A stretch of 64,000 nucleotides of DNA, from positions 1-64,000 of the forward strand of contig DASVYC010000052.1 of assembly GCA_036392375.1 (NCBI GenBank), written 5' to 3'. Shown piece by piece: positions 59,215-64,000 of the stretch (positions are counted from its first letter, which is position 1; each line of letters starts with the position of its first letter). The position numbers were made by a program, and so were the translations under genes. The notes under the pieces are model-generated. The model did not search any database. It was given only the letters and a program-made list of their open reading frames with translations, and was not told the DNA's origin. Origin of the DNA: JAFEBO01 sp036392375. Lineage in GTDB: Bacteria; Planctomycetota; Phycisphaerae; Phycisphaerales; UBA1924.

Positions 59215-60229
59215 GCCTTGACCCACGCCCGATCATGAACGCGGACATGATGGCCACATCGACCATCGCGTGCGAGATCCAGACCCAGCTCAGGCCCCGG
59301 GTCTCGAGCGCGGCCTTGCCCCAGAGGACCGAGCCGACACCGATCGCCAGCGAGGTGGGCAACGCGGCCACCACACCGACGCTGAGGCCCCAGTGCATGA
59401 GCCCGAAGGTCAGAGCGGCGGTCCAGATGCCGGCGGCGACTCCGGCCAGTCGAACGAACGCGGGTTGCAGCAGCCCGCGGTAGATCACCTCCTCGACGCC
59501 CGCGTTGACGAGGGCCGCGAGCAGCACCGCGGGCAGCATCGACAGCAGCACGCCGCTGCGGAGGTGAGCGAAGCCGGTGAAAGCCTGTCCGATGACGAAC
59601 AGAACGATGGCGAAGAGGCCAAAGCCGATCAGGTGGGCGCGCCACGTGGAACGAGGTGAGCGCTGCGTGATGTCGGAGGAACGCACGCTCCAGTTGCCGA
59701 CGCCGAGCGCGAAGGCGTCGGTGGAGCGGAGGACCAGTCGATAGCCCACGAGGAGCACGAGCATCATCGGAGCCGCGAGCGCGAGGAGGTAGGCGATCCG
59801 GAAGATCGAGAAGTCGATCGCGTCCCGCGTGGTGCGGAGCGGGAAGGGCATGCGGATCCGGTCTTGCACGACTGGGAGCGCGAAGAGCGCGTGACCGAGG
59901 AGGAACGCGGCGACCATGGCGGCGGCCGCGGCGGACTCAAGGCGACGCGCGGCGGCGAGGGCGCCAGCAAGCACGACCGCCGCGGCGGTCGCGGCCCAGT
60001 AGAGCGTGGCATGCGGCGCGATCGCGCCCAGCAACGCGCCGACCTGGCTGGGGCGGTACTGGCTGAGGAAGGCGACCGCGCCGAGCCACGCCAGGACGCC
60101 GAGTCCCACGGCGAGCGCGACGCGGGCGCGGGTGCGCCTTGCTGGTTCTTGGAGGTGATGCAGGTCGAGCATGCCGTGCCCGGTGGTGTCGGGCAGAGCG
60201 GAGGAGGCGGATGCTGGAACGGTCGTCAT
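59189..60229 (-). CDS. CPBP family intramembrane metalloprotease
   Basis: 346 residues with about eight to nine predicted membrane helices. The CAAX/Abi protease motifs are complete: VNAGVEEVIYRGLLQPAFVR (EExxxR), then FGLMHWGLSVG (first His), then WVWISHAMVDVAIM (second His). The family cleaves membrane peptides or acts in bacteriocin and signalling contexts; the substrate is unknown. The ATG overlaps the PadR stop codon (ATGA), so it is controlled with that regulator. Its 3' end overlaps the convergent gene at 58042. Confidence 0.9.
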   Translation of the reverse strand: MTTVPASASSALPDTTGHGMLDLHHLQEPARRTRARVALAVGLGVLAWLGAVAFLSQYRPSQVGALLGAIAPHATLYWAATAAAVVLAGALAAARRLESAAAAAMVAAFLLGHALFALPVVQDRIRMPFPLRTTRDAIDFSIFRIAYLLALAAPMMLVLLVGYRLVLRSTDAFALGVGNWSVRSSDITQRSPRSTWRAHLIGFGLFAIVLFVIGQAFTGFAHLRSGVLLSMLPAVLLAALVNAGVEEVIYRGLLQPAFVRLAGVAAGIWTAALTFGLMHWGLSVGVVAALPTSLAIGVGSVLWGKAALETRGLSWVWISHAMVDVAIMSAFMIGRGSRLTAPGAWS

Positions 60230-60828
60230 GGCGTGGTCCTCGGCTTGCTCGCGCGGCGAGCGTCTCTTGGTGCTTCGGATTCGGTGTCGAGTTCGAGCGT
60301 GCGTCGGGCTTCGGCGACCCAGGCGAGGCGGGCTTCCGCAGCGAGTCGACCGGCGGCGATCGTGAGCAGCGCGTGCGCCCGCCGGCGTGGGTCGTGCTCC
60401 TGCTGCGTCACGAGCTCGGCGGCGGCGTGGAGCGCGCGGAGCTGAGCCTCGGCGGCGTGCTGGACACCGCTCACGTGAGCGGCGGTGGCGATCGGGTCCT
60501 GATGGCTGAGCATGCACTTGAGCAGCCACTCCAGCCGCGGCGTGGGCGGGGCGGCGGGTGTGCGGAGCCACGCCGCCAGCGCGGCGCGGCCGGCGGCGGT
60601 GATGCGCCAGATCGTGGCGCGACGCGGCCCCTGCTCGGTGCGCGCGGGCTCGATGAGCTTCTCGCGGTGGAGCCGCTCGAGCGTCGGATAGACCTGTCCG
60701 AAGGACTCGGACCAGAAATGGGAGACACTGCCCTTGATCCAGGCACGGATGTGGTAGCCGCTGAGGGGACCCTCCCATTCCAAGGCCCCGAGGATGGCGA
60801 AACGGGATGTGCTGGGGTGACGCGGCAT
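60226..60828 (-). CDS. PadR-family transcriptional regulator
   Basis: 200 residues. PadR winged helix: RFAILGALEWEGPLSGYHIR, then SHFWSESFGQVYPTLERLHR (the family's 'GxxYPxLxRL' motif), then GPRRATIWRITAAGRAAL. A helical C-terminal dimerisation domain follows (about 95-190). PadR proteins repress adjacent membrane-protein genes and respond to small molecules; here the CPBP protease is coupled by 4-bp overlap. A weak dyad overlaps the start codon. Confidence 0.93.
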   Translation of the reverse strand: MPRHPSTSRFAILGALEWEGPLSGYHIRAWIKGSVSHFWSESFGQVYPTLERLHREKLIEPARTEQGPRRATIWRITAAGRAALAAWLRTPAAPPTPRLEWLLKCMLSHQDPIATAAHVSGVQHAAEAQLRALHAAAELVTQQEHDPRRRAHALLTIAAGRLAAEARLAWVAEARRTLELDTESEAPRDARRASKPRTTP

Positions 60829-60845
60829 ATATCTGGATGATACAT
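60827..60845. promoter_or_regulatory. Possible PadR operator (atatat-N7-atacat)
   Basis: Imperfect dyad overlapping the padR start codon. On the minus strand it reads atgtat-N7-atatat, akin to the ATGT-N8-ACAT theme of PadR sites, and includes a plausible -10 (TATCAT). One mismatch per arm pair, so only suggestive. Confidence 0.35.
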
Positions 60846-60972
60846 TGGAAGTACGGGGGCCCGATTTCGCGCGGGGGGGCGGAATCCTGCGGCGTTGGCG
60901 CGGTGTTTGGTGAACGAGGCGTGGGCTGCGACCGATAAACACCCTGCGGCATCTCATGCCCGGAGGTTTTCC

Positions 60973-61878
60973 ATGGAACTCGGACTCGTCGGTCTCGGCA
61001 AGATGGGCGGCAACATGAGCGAGCGGCTCATCAAGGGCGGGCACTCGCTCGTCGTCATGGACCGGGCTGCGGATGCCGTCGGCCGCCAGACCAAGCTCGG
61101 CGCTAAGAGCGCCAGCACTGCGGCGGAGATGTGCAAGCTCCTGAGCGGGCCGCGGGCGATCTGGCTGATGATCCCGGCGGGTGCGCCGGTCGATCAGGCG
61201 ATCGCGGACTTCCTGCCGCATCTTTCGAAGGGCGACACGCTCATCGACGGCGGCAACACGAACTACAAGGACACCATCCGCCGCGGCAAGGAGCTGGCGG
61301 CCAAGGGCATCCACTACGTGGATGTCGGCACCAGCGGCGGCATCTGGGGCATCACCGAGGGTTACTCGATGATGATCGGCGGCGACCACGCCGCGGTCGA
61401 ACGTCTCAGTCCGATCTTCAAGACCCTCGCGCCCGCGCCCGACAAGGGCTGGGGCCGCGTGGGTCCGAGCGGCGCGGGGCACTTCACCAAGATGGTGCAC
61501 AACGGCATCGAGTACGGCATGATGCAGGCCTTCGCCGAGGGCTTCGCGATCATGGCGAAGAAGAAGGACCTCGATCTGAACGTGCAGCAGATCAGCCAGA
61601 TCTGGCAGCACGGCAGCGTGGTGCGTTCGTGGTTGCTCGATCTGATCAGCATCGGGCTCAAGGACGATGCGACGCTGAAGGACATCAAGCCGTGGGTCGC
61701 CGACAGCGGCGAGGGGCGTTGGACGGTGGCGGAGGCGATTGACCTCGACGTGTTCGCGCCCGTCATCACGCTGAGCCTGCAGAGCCGTTTCCGCAGCCGC
61801 GACGAGTACTGCTATACCGACCGCATGCTCGCGATGATGCGGAACCAGTTCGGCGGGCATGCGATCAAGAAGACGTAA
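60973..61878 (+). CDS. gnd: 6-phosphogluconate dehydrogenase, decarboxylating (short, GndA/YqeC-type)
   Basis: 301 residues. It oxidises 6-phosphogluconate to ribulose-5-phosphate. Rossmann start MELGLVGLGKMGGNMSERLI, then LIDGGNTNYKD, the catalytic-region VGTSGGIWGITEGYSMMIGG, then GPSGAGHFTKMVHNGIEYGM (Lys/Asn/Glu). At 301 residues it is the short form, which usually prefers NAD+. GGAGG lies 6 nt before the ATG. Downstream is zwf, separated by a large stem-loop element. Confidence 0.96.
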   Translation: MELGLVGLGKMGGNMSERLIKGGHSLVVMDRAADAVGRQTKLGAKSASTAAEMCKLLSGPRAIWLMIPAGAPVDQAIADFLPHLSKGDTLIDGGNTNYKDTIRRGKELAAKGIHYVDVGTSGGIWGITEGYSMMIGGDHAAVERLSPIFKTLAPAPDKGWGRVGPSGAGHFTKMVHNGIEYGMMQAFAEGFAIMAKKKDLDLNVQQISQIWQHGSVVRSWLLDLISIGLKDDATLKDIKPWVADSGEGRWTVAEAIDLDVFAPVITLSLQSRFRSRDEYCYTDRMLAMMRNQFGGHAIKKT

Positions 61879-61884
61879 AGGCGG

Positions 61885-61993
61885 TTCACCGCGGAGGACG
61901 CAGAGAACGCGGAGAAGTCGGAATGATCAAGGCATTGGAGTGCCGAGCCAGCACTCTGCATTCCTCGGCGTTCTCCGCGTGCTCCGCGGTGAA
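61885..61993. repeat. Large stem-loop element, copy 2, between gnd and zwf
   Basis: Arms 61885-61916 and 61961-61993 (ttcaccgcggag words) are near-complementary. Inside is a perfect 6-bp hairpin gagtgc / gcactc whose loop is cgagcca; the motif tgccgagcca (61941-61950) is shared with the element at 29847-29993. The zwf ribosome-binding site begins 9 nt past the right arm. Confidence 0.75.
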
Positions 61994-62011
61994 ATGCTCT
62001 CGGAGTTTCCC

Positions 62012-63478
62012 ATGCAACTCGTCAGCCAGGGCGGCCCTGCACCTCGACATCTGTACGTGATCTTCGGCGCGACGGGCGACTTGTCGTACCGCAAGCTGCT
62101 GCCCGCGTTGTATCACGCGGACCTTGATCCCAACGCGCACGAGGGGCACGCGATACTGGGTGTGGCCCGTGCGGCGTTGTCGGATGACCAGTTCCGCGAC
62201 GCGGCGGTCGAGGCCCTGACGCAGGGGGGCGTGCACAAGGCGGAGGCGGAGCGGTGGGCGAAGAAGACGCTGTACTTCCAGTCGCTGGGCGAGAGCGGGC
62301 CGAAGGAGTACCAGGCGCTGCGGGCCCGGATCGAGCAGCTCGAGCGCGAGCACAAGCTGCCGGGGCACCGGGCGTTTAACCTGGCGCTGCCGCTGCCGGC
62401 GTTTGCGCCGACGGTGGAGCGGCTGGCGGAGGTGGGGCTGAACCGCAGTCCGGGCTGGACGCGGCTGGTGATCGAGAAGCCGTTCGGGCAGGACCTCTCG
62501 AGCGCCAAGGCGCTCAACGCGTTGATCCACAAGTACTACCCGGAGGACCATGTCTACCGCCTGGATCACTACCTGGGCAAGGACACGGTGCAGAACATCC
62601 TGGTCTTCCGGTTCGCGAACTCGATGTTCGAGCCGTTGTGGAACCGCGACAAGATCGAGAAGGTGGAGATCACGGTCGCGGAGCAGCTTGGCGTGGAGTC
62701 ACGCGGGGCGTTCTACGAGAACGCGGGGGCGCTGCGGGACATCATGCAGAACCACATGATGCAGCTTCTGGCGCTGGTGGCGATGGAGCCGCCGGCGTTG
62801 ATCGAGGCCGACAGCGTGGCGAACGAGAAGGTGAAGGTGCTCAAGTCGATCCTGCCCCTGGACAAGGAGCACGTGGTCTTCGGGCAGTACGGCAAGGGGA
62901 TGATGGGCAACGAGGTGGTGCCGGGGTACTTGTCGGAGAAGGGCGTGGCGCCCAACTCGCGCACCGAGACGTTCGTGGCGGCGAAGCTGGCGATCAACAA
63001 CTGGCGGTGGCAGGGCGTGCCGTTCTTCATGCGGACGGGCAAGCGGCTGAAGCGCAAGGCGACGCGGATCACGGTGACGTTCAAGCGGCCGCCGGTGGCG
63101 ATGTTCGACACGTTCGGGAGCTGCCTGTTCACGCAGAACCGGCTGGAGCTGCTGCTGCAGCCCGACGAGGGGTTCAACCTCAGCGTGGAGGTGAAGCAGC
63201 CGGGCTCGGGGCTGAAGCTGCAGACGCAGCGGATGCGGTTCCGGTACGCGGAGGCGTTCGGCAAGCTGCCGGAGGCGTATCAGACGCTGCTGCTCGACGT
63301 GGTGCGTGGCGACCGGACGCTGTTCGTGCGATCCGACGAGATCGAGACGTCGTGGGAGCTGTTCGATCCGGTGCTGTGCGACCGTCCGACGCTCGCGACG
63401 TACGCGTCGGGGAGCTGGGGGCCGCAGGAGGCGGAGGACTTGCTGGTCTCGCGCGGGCACAACTGGACAGAGATCTGA
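62012..63478 (+). CDS. zwf: Glucose-6-phosphate 1-dehydrogenase
   Basis: 488 residues. It is the entry step of the oxidative pentose phosphate pathway, making 6-phosphogluconolactone. Cofactor motif FGATGDLSYRKLLPALYH (about 15-32), substrate/active-site motif RLDHYLGKDTVQNIL (the conserved RIDHYLGKE-type site with Asp-His), and EKPFGQDLSSAKALN. Length is normal. The start at 62012 has GGAG 6 nt upstream; an upstream in-frame reading through the stem-loop element is not family sequence. No pgl gene is adjacent. Confidence 0.96.
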   Translation: MQLVSQGGPAPRHLYVIFGATGDLSYRKLLPALYHADLDPNAHEGHAILGVARAALSDDQFRDAAVEALTQGGVHKAEAERWAKKTLYFQSLGESGPKEYQALRARIEQLEREHKLPGHRAFNLALPLPAFAPTVERLAEVGLNRSPGWTRLVIEKPFGQDLSSAKALNALIHKYYPEDHVYRLDHYLGKDTVQNILVFRFANSMFEPLWNRDKIEKVEITVAEQLGVESRGAFYENAGALRDIMQNHMMQLLALVAMEPPALIEADSVANEKVKVLKSILPLDKEHVVFGQYGKGMMGNEVVPGYLSEKGVAPNSRTETFVAAKLAINNWRWQGVPFFMRTGKRLKRKATRITVTFKRPPVAMFDTFGSCLFTQNRLELLLQPDEGFNLSVEVKQPGSGLKLQTQRMRFRYAEAFGKLPEAYQTLLLDVVRGDRTLFVRSDEIETSWELFDPVLCDRPTLATYASGSWGPQEAEDLLVSRGHNWTEI

Positions 63479-63482
63479 AGAG

Positions 63483-64000
63483 CTACGGGCCGGCGCGCAG
63501 GCGCTCGAGCAGCTCGGCGGCGCGGGTGCGGGCGAAGGCCATGGCCTGTTCGCTCTCGGCGCCCTCGCGCCAGTAGCGGCAGACGACGTGGAGGGCGTCG
63601 CGCTCGCGGGCGAAGAGGGACCACCGCGGGTCGGGCGCTCCCGCCGCGGCGGCGAGGAGGGCGAGCGCGGCACGGGAGTCATCGTCATCGGCGCGGAGCT
63701 CGGGGCGGGGGCCGAGTTCGCGCTGCAGCGCGGCGGCAAGGCGTATCAAGCTGTGGCGATCGGCCAGAGCGCGGGCCTGAGAGGCGGCGGCTGGGGCTTT
63801 GGCTTCGTCGGCGTCGGTGAGTTCGGGGAGGACCTTCTGCAGCTCGGTGCGTGCGGCTTGCAGCGCGGGCTTGAGGTCTTCGGGGTTGGCGGTCCAGCCG
63901 CCGAAGCGGGTGAGCGCGGCGTGGTCGGCTTCGAGCAGTGCGATGTCGGAGGCGAGCGCGAGCGCGGCGGCGAGGGCGCGGAGGCGGGCGGCGTTGAGCT
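63483..64000 (-). CDS. Hypothetical helical protein, N-terminal part outside the window
   Basis: At least 172 codons, open at base 64000. The visible C-terminus is Ala/Leu/Arg-rich and helical (TELQKVLPELTDADEAKAPA; SQARALADRHSLIRLAAALQ), ending ARTRAAELLERLRAGP. The codon pattern fits the neighbours and the frame is uninterrupted. A short internal TTG start at 63749 is possible but the open frame extends upstream. No domain is recognised. It is convergent with zwf. Confidence 0.6.
   Translation of the reverse strand, partial: LNAARLRALAAALALASDIALLEADHAALTRFGGWTANPEDLKPALQAARTELQKVLPELTDADEAKAPAAASQARALADRHSLIRLAAALQRELGPRPELRADDDDSRAALALLAAAAGAPDPRWSLFARERDALHVVCRYWREGAESEQAMAFARTRAAELLERLRAGP

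Noticed and set aside
60226..61860. PadR gene extended to 544 codons
   Set aside because: The extra N-terminus is antisense to gnd; the PadR domain begins at the ATG at 60828.

Overview
The window is GC-rich bacterial chromosome that looks like Planctomycetota, most likely a Phycisphaerae-type lineage. This is inferred from gene content and style, because no rRNA is present. Pointers are the short Cys4-ribbon membrane proteins, a very large AsmA-like protein, a Ser/Thr kinase with TPR repeats, many start codons with no clear Shine-Dalgarno sequence, and spacers full of 7-9 nt tandem words. No phage, integron, CRISPR array or rRNA was seen.

Layout. 1-3.3 kb: a DUF58 protein and a BatA-type VWA membrane protein (minus strand, cut by the window edge). 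3.5-7.6 kb: a small lipoprotein, a secreted alpha/beta hydrolase, and an ArsR-type regulator overlapping a double-domain aspartic protease gene. 8.3-16.9 kb: a Ser/Thr kinase, then a compact type VII secretion-like cluster (WXG100 protein, coiled-coil protein, small helical protein, 1312-residue FtsK/EssC-type ATPase). 17.1-18.9 kb: a ZnuC/ZnuB-like metal importer with a His-rich tail. 19.1-30.4 kb: mfd, a DUF3592 protein, the AsmA-like giant, radA and a hotdog thioesterase. 30.6-39.2 kb: folE2, an orphan MacB-type permease, two lineage-type hypothetical proteins, uvrA and a small membrane protein. 39.3-46.4 kb: a heavy-metal RND efflux operon (Cys/His-rich protein, TolC-family lipoprotein, frameshifted adaptor, CusA-type pump, lipoprotein), then tRNA-Lys. 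46.9-53.8 kb: rpmF-plsX-fabH-fabD-fabG, interrupted by a two-gene cassette with an FRG-domain protein and by a lipoprotein gene. 53.8-54.4 kb: a RAYT (HUH/Y1 transposase) gene with REP-like hairpins. 54.4-64 kb: nadA, a PilZ protein, a TSUP permease, a zinc-ribbon membrane protein, a Yellow/MRJP-like lipoprotein, a PadR regulator with a CPBP protease, gnd, zwf and a truncated hypothetical gene.

Most likely to reward a closer look: the minimal type VII-like cluster; the FRG cassette inside the fatty-acid operon; the RAYT/REP module where acpP would be expected; an apparent leaderless ArsR gene whose 11-bp palindrome spans its own promoter and start codon; two large stem-loop elements of related design (after radA, and between gnd and zwf); a three-copy intergenic palindrome; octamer/heptamer arrays abutting start or stop codons; and a possible zinc-sparing theme (FolE2, a two-Cys L32, a UvrA missing one CxxC, a His-rich ZnuC-like ATPase).
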